This document shows positions 45,969-54,978 of a DNA stretch of 64,000 nt, in pieces. The notes under the pieces were generated by a model. The model ran no database searches. It was given only the letters and a program-made list of their open reading frames with translations, and was not told the origin of the DNA. Position 1 is the first letter of the stretch. Every line of letters begins with the position of its first letter. Source of the stretch: Acetobacter thailandicus (lineage in GTDB: Bacteria; Pseudomonadota; Alphaproteobacteria; Acetobacterales; Acetobacteraceae); the NCBI RefSeq assembly GCF_011516655.1, contig NZ_WOSV01000004.1, positions 149,864-213,863 of the forward strand, in the 5' to 3' direction. A program made the translations under genes and the position numbers.

Positions 45969-46715
45969 TTATTTAACACAGTCAGGGGTTGCTGGTTCAT
46001 CCAGAATCCAGCGCACATCATCCATGCCTGTTATGGCACTTGCAGGGCAAGAGGGATCTTTCGACATCACTTTTTTAACAGCTTCTTTTTTACCGGCTCC
46101 TTCAACAAACAGAACCAGATGACGACTGGCATGAATGGCCGGATATGTCAGAGTAACCCGTGTATAAGGGGCAACAGGTGGCACGCAGCTTGAAACCCAG
46201 GCGGTTTTTTCGTTCAGCACAGGCTGGCCAGGAAAGAGAGAGGCTGTATGGCCGTCATCACCCAGCCCGAGGAGGTTGAAATCAAACAGCGGGCGGTCTT
46301 TTTCAAACTGGTCTGCGCCATAAAAACGTTTTAGCAGTGCTTCATAACTTTTAGCAGCTTCTTCCGCCGTGCCCGTAGCCGGAATCGGATGGATATTATC
46401 TGCCGGGATCGGTGCACGGGAGAACAGAAGGCGCTGCAACATACCATAATTACTGTCCTGATGATCATGAGGTAAAAAGCGATCATCGCCGATAAAGAAC
46501 TGCATACGTGCCCATGGAAAACGGCTGACATAAGGTTCAGAGGCCATCAGGCTGTAAAGTGGCTGTGGTGTTGACCCGCCTGAAAGTGCAAGAGAGAAGG
46601 GGCCATCAGTTTTTTCTAAGGCCAGTTTCAGCAGCCAGTCAGCAAGATGATGTGTGGCTTCAGACGCATTTTTGAAAATTTCAACGGGCGCTGAGGCAGT
46701 GTCATGTCCTGACAT
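45969..46715 (-). CDS. pgl: 6-phosphogluconolactonase (DevB type)
   Basis: 248 aa. 'SLALSGGSTPQPLYSLM', 'FFIGDDRFLPHDHQDSNYGML' and 'LGLGDDGHTASLFPG' are the family blocks of the glucosamine-isomerase-like fold; the D-D-H in 'GDDGHTASLFPG' is at the active site. Hydrolyses 6-phosphogluconolactone in the oxidative pentose phosphate pathway. Gap to the upstream HAD gene is 56 nt. Normal length. Confidence 0.94.
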   Translation of the reverse strand: MSGHDTASAPVEIFKNASEATHHLADWLLKLALEKTDGPFSLALSGGSTPQPLYSLMASEPYVSRFPWARMQFFIGDDRFLPHDHQDSNYGMLQRLLFSRAPIPADNIHPIPATGTAEEAAKSYEALLKRFYGADQFEKDRPLFDFNLLGLGDDGHTASLFPGQPVLNEKTAWVSSCVPPVAPYTRVTLTYPAIHASRHLVLFVEGAGKKEAVKKVMSKDPSCPASAITGMDDVRWILDEPATPDCVK

Positions 46716-46771
46716 AGAAAGAACCTTTTCAGATCGGAGTGTTATTAGTTAACGCCAGTAGAGGCGGCTGT

Positions 46772-47647
46772 TCAGGATTGTTTCTGCTCAACAGAAACAG
46801 CACGTGGCAGAATCAGAGTGCGCATGGCTTCAGCCCAGCCTTCCTGACTGTTTGAGGCAGTGATGTAATGTGCCTGTGCCATGACTTCGGGTGAAGTCTG
46901 TCCCATAGCAATGGCAAGCCCTGCCTTGTCAAACATTGGCAGGTCATTATTCATGTCGCCAATACAGGCAACCTCGTGCGGTGCCACACTATACATCTCG
47001 GCAATTTTACACAGAGCATAACCCTTATTGGCGTTGAGTGGCGTCACATCGAGATACCACTGAGAAGAGCGGGCGACGCTGGCCCGGCCTTCCATCAGGC
47101 GGCCAATTTCAAGCTCCTGGTCATGCATCATCGTGTAATCAGTGCTTGATCCGGTGACTTTACCGATGCCGGACATATGTTCAGCAAAATTATCAACAAT
47201 GACCGGTTCCTGACGGATAACCCTTTTTTCTGTTGCGACATAAGGGCCGGCACTGTTCTTAATCAGCCAGTCATGCCCGCGAAACAGCCAGGTATCCAGA
47301 TGGTGCACGTTGCACATATCAAGCGTGTCAGAAATGACATCAGGAGGCAGGGTCAGCTGGGTGTGTATCGAGCGGTCAGCATTGTAAACGCTGGCGCCAT
47401 TAAGCGCGCCATAAGGCGTGGTCAGGCCGATAGCATCGAGGTACATCTCGATACCCGCCGGGGGGCGGCTGCTGACGAGGCAGACCGGAACCCCCGCTGC
47501 ATGCAGAGCGCTGATTGTCTCTATGCTGCGTGGTGTGATTTGTTTTTCAGGTGTGAGGAGTGTGCCGTCCATGTCTGTGACGACAAGCCTGATATGGGAG
47601 GCGGGAGAGTTTCTCTCCCCTGATGAAGCACTTATATTAACCGGCAT
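46772..47647 (-). CDS. Cof-type HAD sugar phosphatase
   Basis: 291 aa. HAD motif I 'VTDMDGTLL', motif II serine in 'VCLVSSRPP', and motif III/IV 'ACIGDMNNDLPMFDKAGLAIAMG'; the cap between is of Cof type 2B. Cytosolic phosphatase for a sugar phosphate or flavin nucleotide. Placement between gnd and pgl suggests that its substrate is a pentose-phosphate or gluconate-related metabolite, but the exact one is not evident. Confidence 0.9.
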   Translation of the reverse strand: MPVNISASSGERNSPASHIRLVVTDMDGTLLTPEKQITPRSIETISALHAAGVPVCLVSSRPPAGIEMYLDAIGLTTPYGALNGASVYNADRSIHTQLTLPPDVISDTLDMCNVHHLDTWLFRGHDWLIKNSAGPYVATEKRVIRQEPVIVDNFAEHMSGIGKVTGSSTDYTMMHDQELEIGRLMEGRASVARSSQWYLDVTPLNANKGYALCKIAEMYSVAPHEVACIGDMNNDLPMFDKAGLAIAMGQTSPEVMAQAHYITASNSQEGWAEAMRTLILPRAVSVEQKQS

Positions 47648-47680
47648 AGTGGCTTACCTTCCCGAGTAAGGTTGCAGGCT

Positions 47681-47745
47681 CAGAACCTGGTACAGCGGGT
47701 GCTGTATACGGGTTCTGTCCTGCTGATGTTATGGTGCGCTACCAT
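47681..47745 (-). other. Structured gap between gnd and HAD genes
   Basis: CAGAACC (47681-47687) with GGTTCTG (47711-47717), enclosing TACAGC/GCTGTA (47691-47696 and 47701-47706), forms a two-part hairpin; ATGGT/ACCAT at 47731-47735 and 47741-47745 forms a second. Transcribed as minus-strand RNA it has no T tract, so mRNA processing or stability control is more likely than termination. Confidence 0.45.
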
Positions 47746-47754
47746 AGCAACTTG

Positions 47755-48753
47755 TTATTTAGTTTCAACGTGTCCGCCAAAACCAAAGCGCATTGCAGAA
47801 AGAACTTTTTCTGCAAAGGTGTTATCTGTACGTGAACGGAAACGTGTGAAAAGTGCTGCCGTCATGACAGGTACAGGCACACCTTCTTCAATAGCAGCTT
47901 CGATGGTCCACCGGCCTTCACCGGAATCGCTGACTTCGCCGGAGAACTCAGACAATTCGCCATTTTTTGCCAGGGCCTGGGCTGTCAGGTCAAGAAGCCA
48001 GGAGGAGACAACGCTGCCACGACGCCAGACTTCAGCAATGTCGGCCATGTTGAGTGAGAAGCGCTCATCTTCAGCCAGCAGAGGGGAGTCTTTGCGGTAC
48101 ATGACGTCAAAGCCTTCAGCGAAAGCCTGCATCATGCCGTATTCAATGCCGTTATGTACCATTTTGACAAAGTGGCCTGAACCAGCCGGACCACAGTACA
48201 GATAACCCTGCTCAGCACGCGGGTCGAGGTCCTTACCTGTGTCACGGCCGGGTGTGCGGGGTACATCGCCCTGACCAGGTGCAAGAGCAGCCAGAATAGG
48301 GTCAATATGTTCAGCAGCTTCAGGTGTGCCGCCATACATCATACAATAGCCACGCTCCAGCCCCCAGACACCGCCTGACGTGCCGACATCAACATAGTCG
48401 ATGCCTTTTTCAGCCAGCGTTTTTGCCCGGCGAATATCATCTTTATAGTAAGCGTTACCGCCATCAATAATGATATCACCTTTTGTCAGAAGGCCGCTCA
48501 GAGTGCTGACGGTTTCTTCTGTAATCTGGCCTGCTGGCAGCATTGACCAGACAATTTTTTTCGGACCGTTCAGTCTGGATACGAGGTCTTCAAGGCTGGT
48601 TGCTGCAACAGCTTTACCAGCTTCGGCACGCTGTACGGTTTTTTCAACAACACTGCTGTCGCGGTCATAAACGATAACATCATGACCGTGGCGTGTCAGG
48701 CGGACGGCAATATTGCCGCCCATTCTGCCCAGTCCGGTAATACCTATCTGCAT
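47755..48753 (-). CDS. gnd: 6-phosphogluconate dehydrogenase, short form
   Basis: 332 aa, far shorter than the 470-residue Gnd of enterobacteria and typical of the short, usually NAD-linked, decarboxylating class. NAD fold '[17 protein letters not shown]', substrate motif '[21 protein letters not shown]' and catalytic segment '[27 protein letters not shown]'. Converts 6-phosphogluconate to ribulose-5-phosphate. Stands 27 nt after tal-pgi. Confidence 0.94.
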   Translation of the reverse strand: MQIGITGLGRMGGNIAVRLTRHGHDVIVYDRDSSVVEKTVQRAEAGKAVAATSLEDLVSRLNGPKKIVWSMLPAGQITEETVSTLSGLLTKGDIIIDGGNAYYKDDIRRAKTLAEKGIDYVDVGTSGGVWGLERGYCMMYGGTPEAAEHIDPILAALAPGQGDVPRTPGRDTGKDLDPRAEQGYLYCGPAGSGHFVKMVHNGIEYGMMQAFAEGFDVMYRKDSPLLAEDERFSLNMADIAEVWRRGSVVSSWLLDLTAQALAKNGELSEFSGEVSDSGEGRWTIEAAIEEGVPVPVMTAALFTRFRSRTDNTFAEKVLSAMRFGFGGHVETK

Positions 48754-48780
48754 TCTGTATTCCTTTTTTAGTCTTGTATT

Positions 48781-51636
48781 TTACACAGCTGCATGGAGTT
48801 CCTGAGCCAGTAAGGCCAGGCCGTCTTTCAGTGATCCACGAATATGGACGCGCAGAGCCCGGCGGCCACGTTCGGCCAGGACATCAAAATCACCTCGTGC
48901 CTGAGCAGCTTTTACAACCCCGAATGTATAATTTTCGCCCGGGACAGGCAGATCGTGACTGTCATCTGCTGTGATCTGCAGAAAAACGCCGCTGTCTGGT
49001 CCACCTTTATAGGCCTGGCCGGTAGAGTGCAGGAAGCGTGGGCCAAACTCGGCTGCCGTAGCAACAGTTTTCGCATCTCTGATTTTCAGACGGTTGTGCT
49101 GAATCCACTCAAGTGTGGCGGCATCGCGCTCAATATAAGCGAGAAGCCCAACGTAATCGCCTGCTTTAACCCGGTCGAAATGCGCTTTCAGGATGGATCT
49201 GGCATCAGAGCCTTTCAAAGCGCCGGCATTTGCCGCATCAGCAAAAAAAGCAAACGGACCATGCTCAGCAAAAGGCTTTTCGGCCGGCAGGCTGCCTGTT
49301 TTATTATAGGCATCAGTCAGCTTGCGGGTTTCAATTTTGCTGGCTTCAACATCAGGCTGATCGAACGGGTCAATGCCAAGGAAAGCACCTGCAACAGCTG
49401 TTGCCAGCTCCCAGCGGAAGAACTCCTGTGCGATCTGGCGTTTGTTGTGCAGGGTGATTGTCAGCACGGGCTGACCGGCATCAATCAGCGTTTTGATAGC
49501 TTCATCCTGCTCATGGCTATGCGCTGATGCCAGACGCAGATAGACAAAGAGACGGTCTTTGCCATAGCGGGCCGGACCGGCAAGGGTTTCACCATCAACA
49601 GGGATAATACCTTTGCCATGTTTGCCGGTTGATTCAGCAACCAGCTGCTCCATCCACGCTCCAAAGCTGGCAATCGCAGGTGAGGCAATGATGGTCAGCT
49701 TGTCACGTCCATACTGCGTTGCAGCGACACCCAGAATAGTCCCGAGGGTTACACCGGGGTTTTCAGCTGGTGGCGCACTGGCATCACTTGCGCGTACGCC
49801 ATGCAGGGCATCATTAAGGAACGCTTTGAGCGGAATGCCAGATGCTGCAGCCGGTACAAGACCAAAGTTAGAAAGGATGGAATAACGGCCGCCAATTTCA
49901 GGCTCACCTGCAAAAATTTTCCAGAACCCGGCTTTTTTCGCATGTGCTTCAAGTTTTGAGCCTGGATCAGTGATTGCTACGAAATGTGCACTGGTTTTAT
50001 CGCCCAGTGATTTTCTGGCCAGGTCATAAAAATAAGCCAGCATGATATTTGGCTCAAGCGTGCTGCCCGATTTGGAAGCAACGATGAACAGCGTTTCAGC
50101 CGGATCAATTTTGCCAGCATAGGTAGCAACCTGCTGTGGGTCTGTGCTGTCGAGCACATACAGGTGGCCATAGCCTTCATGTTTGCCAAAAGTTTCTGCC
50201 AGCACTTCCGGCCCAAGGCTTGAGCCGCCCATACCAAGCAGGAGAACCTGCTTAAATCCGCGGGCTTTGACTTCAGCCTGGAAACTTTCAAGTTCGCTCA
50301 GATGCGACAGGCGATTATCAACAATATCAAGCCATTTCAGCCATTTGCTTTCTGGCCCGCTGGTCCAGACAGAGGCGTCTTTTGCCCATAGCTTGCGAAT
50401 GGTGCCTTTTGCCTGCCAGTCAGCCAGGCCTTTTTTAATGCTTTCGCCCAGCTCTGCCGGAAGAGAGGTTTTCAGGTCTGTCAGTTTGTCAGCCAGCAGG
50501 GTTTTCTGTTTGGCTGCAACAGAGCCGAGCAGCAGGTCAAATGCCTGCTCGAACGATGTTACACCTTCATCAACCAGGGTGGCTGTAACCCCGTCAAGAT
50601 TGAGGCCAAGGCGTTCTGCTTCAGCCAGAATATGGCGTGAGCCTTCAATATCCTGCGTCAGTGTTTCGCTTACCGTGCCGTGGTCACGGAAGGCATCCAT
50701 TGTTGCAGGCGGAATGGTGTTGACTGTGTCAGGACCGATCAGGCTGTCGACATAAAGCACATCGCTGTATGCTTTGTCTTTTGTGCCTGTTGAGGCCCAT
50801 AGCAGGCGCTGCGGCTGTGCACCGGCAGCCTCGAGTTTTTTCCAGCGATCAGTTTTTACAAAATCCTGCCAGTAAACATAAGCAATACGGGCATTTGCTA
50901 TGGCTACTTTGCCGCGCAGTGCTTTCAGGGCTTCTGCTTCTTTGTCACCAGCTTTAACGCGACGGTCAATTTCAGCATCAATTTTGCCATCAATACGGCT
51001 GACGAAGAAAGACGCTACAGAGGCAACGCGTGAGAGGTCTCCGCCTTTTTTGTGGAGTTCTTCAAGGCCTGAAACCCATGCTTCAACAACGGCTTTATAG
51101 GCAGAGAGTGCAAAAATCAGTGTGACGTTGACGTTGATGCCTGCAGCAATTGTCTGACGAATAGCAGGAATACTCTCCGGTGTAGCCGGAATTTTAATCA
51201 TCAGGTTTGGCTCTGAAACGTCGTTCCAGAGACGCACTGCCTCGTGTGCCGTACCTTTTTCGTCGCGTGCGAGGTAAGGAGAAACCTCAAGACTTACAAA
51301 GCCATCACGTGCTTTGGTGCTTTTATAAAGAGGGGCAAGAATATGTGCTGCTGTCTGAATGTCTTTAACAGCCAGCTTTTCATAAAGTGCACCGGGAGAG
51401 ATGATGTCATGCGCCAGAACAGATTTGATCTGTGTATCGTATTCTGTGCCTTCGCCCATAGCTTTCTGAAAAATGGCGGGGTTTGAGGTCACACCACGCA
51501 CGTCACCGTCTTCAACAAGGCGGGTGAGTGAGCCATCTTCCACAAAAGAGCGGCGGATAAAGTCAAGCCACGGAGACTGCCGGACGGTTGCCAGCGCCTG
51601 AAGAGGGTTAACACCTTTTTTATGAGACGTGGTCAT
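48781..51636 (-). CDS. tal-pgi: Bifunctional transaldolase / glucose-6-phosphate isomerase
   Basis: 951 aa. Residues 1-370: transaldolase with Schiff-base K148 in 'LMIKIPATPES' and 'DGDVRGVTSNPAIF'. Residues about 400-951: glucose-6-phosphate isomerase with 'LLLGMGGSSLGPEVL', 'IVASKSGSTLEPNIM' and 'EFGPRFLHSTGQAYKGG'. The fused enzyme is characteristic of acetic acid bacteria and some other lineages; it joins sedoheptulose/fructose and glucose phosphate pools on one chain. ATG 51636 with a GGA-type site in 'GAAGGATGTCC' upstream. Preceded by an intercistronic hairpin. Confidence 0.95.
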   Translation of the reverse strand: MTTSHKKGVNPLQALATVRQSPWLDFIRRSFVEDGSLTRLVEDGDVRGVTSNPAIFQKAMGEGTEYDTQIKSVLAHDIISPGALYEKLAVKDIQTAAHILAPLYKSTKARDGFVSLEVSPYLARDEKGTAHEAVRLWNDVSEPNLMIKIPATPESIPAIRQTIAAGINVNVTLIFALSAYKAVVEAWVSGLEELHKKGGDLSRVASVASFFVSRIDGKIDAEIDRRVKAGDKEAEALKALRGKVAIANARIAYVYWQDFVKTDRWKKLEAAGAQPQRLLWASTGTKDKAYSDVLYVDSLIGPDTVNTIPPATMDAFRDHGTVSETLTQDIEGSRHILAEAERLGLNLDGVTATLVDEGVTSFEQAFDLLLGSVAAKQKTLLADKLTDLKTSLPAELGESIKKGLADWQAKGTIRKLWAKDASVWTSGPESKWLKWLDIVDNRLSHLSELESFQAEVKARGFKQVLLLGMGGSSLGPEVLAETFGKHEGYGHLYVLDSTDPQQVATYAGKIDPAETLFIVASKSGSTLEPNIMLAYFYDLARKSLGDKTSAHFVAITDPGSKLEAHAKKAGFWKIFAGEPEIGGRYSILSNFGLVPAAASGIPLKAFLNDALHGVRASDASAPPAENPGVTLGTILGVAATQYGRDKLTIIASPAIASFGAWMEQLVAESTGKHGKGIIPVDGETLAGPARYGKDRLFVYLRLASAHSHEQDEAIKTLIDAGQPVLTITLHNKRQIAQEFFRWELATAVAGAFLGIDPFDQPDVEASKIETRKLTDAYNKTGSLPAEKPFAEHGPFAFFADAANAGALKGSDARSILKAHFDRVKAGDYVGLLAYIERDAATLEWIQHNRLKIRDAKTVATAAEFGPRFLHSTGQAYKGGPDSGVFLQITADDSHDLPVPGENYTFGVVKAAQARGDFDVLAERGRRALRVHIRGSLKDGLALLAQELHAAV

Positions 51637-51655
51637 TGGACATCCTTCATTCTGT

Positions 51656-51689
51656 CCCTGTTCTGTCAGCTTACTCTGGCAGAACAGGG
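51656..51689 (-). other. Intercistronic hairpin between tkt and tal-pgi
   Basis: CCCTGTTCTG (51656-51665) pairs exactly with CAGAACAGGG (51680-51689), and the stem continues inward with CAG/CTG after one wobble pair, leaving a 6-nt loop. No T tract on the minus strand. It could protect or partly terminate the transkolase mRNA and so set enzyme ratios. Confidence 0.55.
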
Positions 51690-51734
51690 TTAAGTGTATC
51701 AGGTCAGGCGATGTCGTGCAGCGCCCTGTCAGTT

Positions 51735-53837
51735 TTAGCCAGCCTGGCGGCGGGCTGCTTCAAGAACAGACTCTGGGGTAAAGCCAAATTTTTTCATCAG
51801 CTGTCCTGCCGGGGCAGACGCACCAAAGCTGCGCATTGCAATAATTTCGCCTGTCGGGCCAGCATAACGGTCCCAGCCAATGGCAGAGGCCGCTTCGATG
51901 GCAACGCGGCCTGTGACAGATGACGGCAGAACCTGCTCGCGGTAAGAGGCAGGCTGTGCCTCAAATAGTTCCCAGCTTGGCATAGAGACAACGCGGGCAG
52001 CCACACCTTCTGCACTCAGTGTTTCATAGGCTGACATGGCCAGAGACAACTCACTGCCAGAGGCAATAAGAATGACTTTCGGTGTTGCTTTGCTGTCAGC
52101 TACAATATAGGCCCCTTTTGCCAGGCCAGAAGCCGCTGCATAGCGCGAGCGGTCGATAGTGGGCAGGTTCTGCCGGCTCAGTGCCAGTGCAACCGGGCCA
52201 TTCTGCTTGGCAATGAGGAAGCGCCATGCTTCAGCTACTTCGCTGGCATCACCGGGGCGGATGACGGTCATGCCAGGTGTTGCGCGCATCTGCAGCAGCT
52301 GCTCGATGGGCTGATGGGTGGGGCCATCTTCACCGACACCGATGGAATCATGCGTGAAAACATAGGTTACAGGCAGGTTCATCAGTGCAGAAAGACGGAT
52401 CGGGGCTTTCATATAATCTGAGAAGATCAGGAAGCCTGCACAGAAAGGGCGCAGGCCATAAAGGGCCATACCATTCACTACAGCGCCCATAGCATGCTCA
52501 CGCACACCAAAATGGAAGTTGCGCCCGCTGTAGCTGCCGCCCCATTTTGCAGGCTGGAAGCTTTCTTCACCTTTAAGAAGGGTTTTTGTTGAGGGTGCAA
52601 GGTCGGCCGAGCCACCCAGCAGCCATGGCAGTTTGCTCGCAACAGCATTAAGCACTTCGCCTGAGCTTGCGCGTGAGGCAATGCCTTTTGCATCGGTTTT
52701 GTATGAAGGGATGTCAGAATCCCAGCCTTCAGGCAGTTCACCACTAAAGATGTTTTTCAGCTCGGCGGCCAGTTCGGGGTATTTGCTGGTGTAGGCGTCA
52801 AACAGTTTGTTCCATTCTGCATGTGCCTGTGCGCCACGTGCTCCCAGACCCTTCCGGAAGTGATCCTGAACGCCGTCAGGCACATAGAATGTTTTATCTT
52901 CAGGCCAGCCATATGCTTTTTTGGTGGCGCGAATTTCTTCGTCTCCCAGCGGCTCACCATGGGCTGATGCCGTGCCGGCTTTTTTGGGGGAGCCCCAGGC
53001 AATGACTGAATGTACAATGATAAGGCTTGGGCGGGTGGTTTCTGCTTTAGCCTGAGCCAGCAGCTCTTTGAGCTTTTTCGTATCATTTGCATCGTGCAGC
53101 TCAAGCACCTGCCAGCCATAGGCTGCAAAGCGTTCACCAACATTCTCAGTCAGAGCGATATCGGTTGAGCCTTCGATGGAGATTTTGTTGGCGTCATACA
53201 TCCATACCAGGTTGCCCAGCTGAAGGTGCCCGGCCATGGAGGCGGCTTCGCTGGAGACACCTTCCATCATGTCACCGTCGCCACACAGGGCGTAAACATG
53301 GTGAGAGAACAGGTCAAAGCCAGGTTTGTTATAGCGTGCGGCAAGCCATTTTTCTGCCATGGCCATACCGACTGAGTTGCCGCAGCCTGCGCCCAGTGGG
53401 CCTGTGGTGGTTTCAACACCTGAGGTGTGGCCAAATTCAGGGTGGCCTGGTGTTTTTGAGTCGAACTGACGGAATTGTTTAAGGTCTTCGAGGGTCAGAG
53501 CCGGTTTGTCTGTAACTTTTCCGCCTTTTACATCTTTAATCCCGGCGAGAAAAATCAGGGAGTAAATGAGCATAGAGGCATGACCGATGGAGAGAACAAA
53601 GCGGTCACGGTTTGGCCAGAGCGGCGCTGCCGGGTCATAGCTCAGCACATCCTGCCACAGGGTATAGGCAACCGGCGCCAGTGCCATAGCTGTGCCAGGG
53701 TGGCCTGAATTAGCTTTTTGTACTCCGTCCATGGAGAGCGTACGTATGGTGTCGATACTCAGTGTATCGAGATGTCCTGCCCCGCTGGCCTGAGCACTAT
53801 CCGGAGCATAGAGGGGGGTAGGAGATAAAGTACGCAT
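51735..53837 (-). CDS. tkt: Transketolase
   Basis: 700 aa. ThDP enzyme of the non-oxidative pentose phosphate pathway. N-terminal Pyr-type region 'DGVQKANSGHPGTAMALAP', ThDP motif 'CGDGDMMEGVSSEA' through 'YDANKISIEG', and 'FTHDSIGVGEDGPTHQPIEQL'. Start ATG 53837 (MRTLSPTPL) has GAGGA about 11 nt and AGG 6 nt upstream; a longer frame to 53933 adds 32 atypical residues and lacks a site. First gene of the pentose-phosphate operon; its promoter lies in the 490-nt gap upstream. Confidence 0.96.
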   Translation of the reverse strand: MRTLSPTPLYAPDSAQASGAGHLDTLSIDTIRTLSMDGVQKANSGHPGTAMALAPVAYTLWQDVLSYDPAAPLWPNRDRFVLSIGHASMLIYSLIFLAGIKDVKGGKVTDKPALTLEDLKQFRQFDSKTPGHPEFGHTSGVETTTGPLGAGCGNSVGMAMAEKWLAARYNKPGFDLFSHHVYALCGDGDMMEGVSSEAASMAGHLQLGNLVWMYDANKISIEGSTDIALTENVGERFAAYGWQVLELHDANDTKKLKELLAQAKAETTRPSLIIVHSVIAWGSPKKAGTASAHGEPLGDEEIRATKKAYGWPEDKTFYVPDGVQDHFRKGLGARGAQAHAEWNKLFDAYTSKYPELAAELKNIFSGELPEGWDSDIPSYKTDAKGIASRASSGEVLNAVASKLPWLLGGSADLAPSTKTLLKGEESFQPAKWGGSYSGRNFHFGVREHAMGAVVNGMALYGLRPFCAGFLIFSDYMKAPIRLSALMNLPVTYVFTHDSIGVGEDGPTHQPIEQLLQMRATPGMTVIRPGDASEVAEAWRFLIAKQNGPVALALSRQNLPTIDRSRYAAASGLAKGAYIVADSKATPKVILIASGSELSLAMSAYETLSAEGVAARVVSMPSWELFEAQPASYREQVLPSSVTGRVAIEAASAIGWDRYAGPTGEIIAMRSFGASAPAGQLMKKFGFTPESVLEAARRQAG

Positions 53838-54330
53838 TCTGACCTGGATCCTCTGTAAAAAAGGGCGAACCTGCCCGTAAAAAACCTGTATGAGGGCGCA
53901 GCTGTAATTCCTGAAGTCTGATATGGCAGACATAACCCGTCAAGCGTGGCGCATTACACATACTTGGGATGAATAGTGCAAGCTCGGCCTGTAGTGGACA
54001 GGCACGCACAGGGGCTCAGCGCAGCAGAAGAGGGGGGATAAATCACAATCTGCGATGTGTGAGAACTTATAATCTGATATTAACCTGGCCTCTGCCGTGA
54101 TATAAAGCAGCGGTTTATGCCGGGGCGAGATTATTACAATATCGATATTATAATTGTCACATCATAATTTTGTGATGGGATAAAATTTTCTTTTTTGTGC
54201 CAGGGCGCCTGTTGCAAAAAGTGCCGGATTGTCTGCGTTGTTCAATCTGACAGGGGGAAAGTGCAGAGCAGATGACGTAAGCCATGATGTTATGCTATTC
54301 TGGTGTTCTTGAAATTGTCGGAGACAGGCC
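53838..54330. promoter_or_regulatory. Divergent control region of tkt operon and ankyrin gene
   Basis: 493 nt without a gene. It contains an AT-rich core (54050-54200) with a palindrome AATATCGATATT around 54140 and the inverted repeat TCACA-N9-TGTGA (54157-54161 and 54171-54175), a possible operator. The minus-strand tkt promoter and the plus-strand promoter of the ankyrin gene must both lie here, and neither can be fixed by eye. Confidence 0.4.
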
Positions 54331-54870
54331 ATGACACAGTTATCCTCTGAGAATGTCCCGCCGGCAGCAGCAGGCGAGTTTACTCAGGAGCAGATAGAAA
54401 CTTTGTTTGCTGATGCCGTTCGGGATGGTGAGACGGACCTGGTTATCAGCTTCCTTGATGCAGGTATGTCACCCGATCTTCGCCTTGAAAAAGGGTATAC
54501 CCCGCTTATCCTGGCGTCATATAATAATCACGCTGGTGTGGTTGAGCAGCTTCTGGCGCATAAGGCACAGCCTGACCTGCAGGATGAAAAGGGAGCCACA
54601 GCACTTGCCGGGGTTGCGTTTAAGGGCTTTTTGCCTGTGGCGCGGCTTTTGCTTGATGCCGGGGCATCCGTTGATCTCGCAAATCATGTCGGTCGTACAC
54701 CTCTGATGTTTGCTGTGATGTTTGGTCGTGTTGAAATGGCGCGGCTTTTGCTTGAAGCCGGCGCCAGTCCGTTTTTGCGGGACGGAGAAGGTCTGGATAG
54801 TTTTGAGCTGGCTCGCCGTCAGGGTAATGCTGATCTGCTTGCCTGTATTCAGGCTTTTCAAAAACAGTAA
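54331..54870 (+). CDS. Ankyrin repeat protein
   Basis: 179 aa. N-terminal 40 residues form a helix-rich cap ('FTQEQIETLFADAVRDGETDLVISFLDAG'), followed by three to four ankyrin units: 'GYTPLILASYNNHAGVVEQLL', 'GATALAGVAFKGFLPVARLLLDAG' and 'GRTPLMFAVMFGRVEMARLLLEAG'. No signal peptide. It binds other proteins; the partner is unknown. GGAGA lies about 8 nt before the ATG. Confidence 0.93.
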   Translation: MTQLSSENVPPAAAGEFTQEQIETLFADAVRDGETDLVISFLDAGMSPDLRLEKGYTPLILASYNNHAGVVEQLLAHKAQPDLQDEKGATALAGVAFKGFLPVARLLLDAGASVDLANHVGRTPLMFAVMFGRVEMARLLLEAGASPFLRDGEGLDSFELARRQGNADLLACIQAFQKQ

Positions 54871-54978
54871 AGAACCTGGTATCTGCTCTCTGGCTCTGTG
54901 AGGTGTTCTGGTTTATGTCTCAGAGTGAGTGACAGCGCAGTGCTGTCGCCGTGAGATTTTTATCGGCGGATACCAGCT

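Noticed and set aside
50183..50755. 190-codon plus-strand frame inside tal-pgi
   Set aside because: It lies wholly antisense to a well conserved enzyme, and its Ser/Arg-rich translation is the usual shadow of such a gene.
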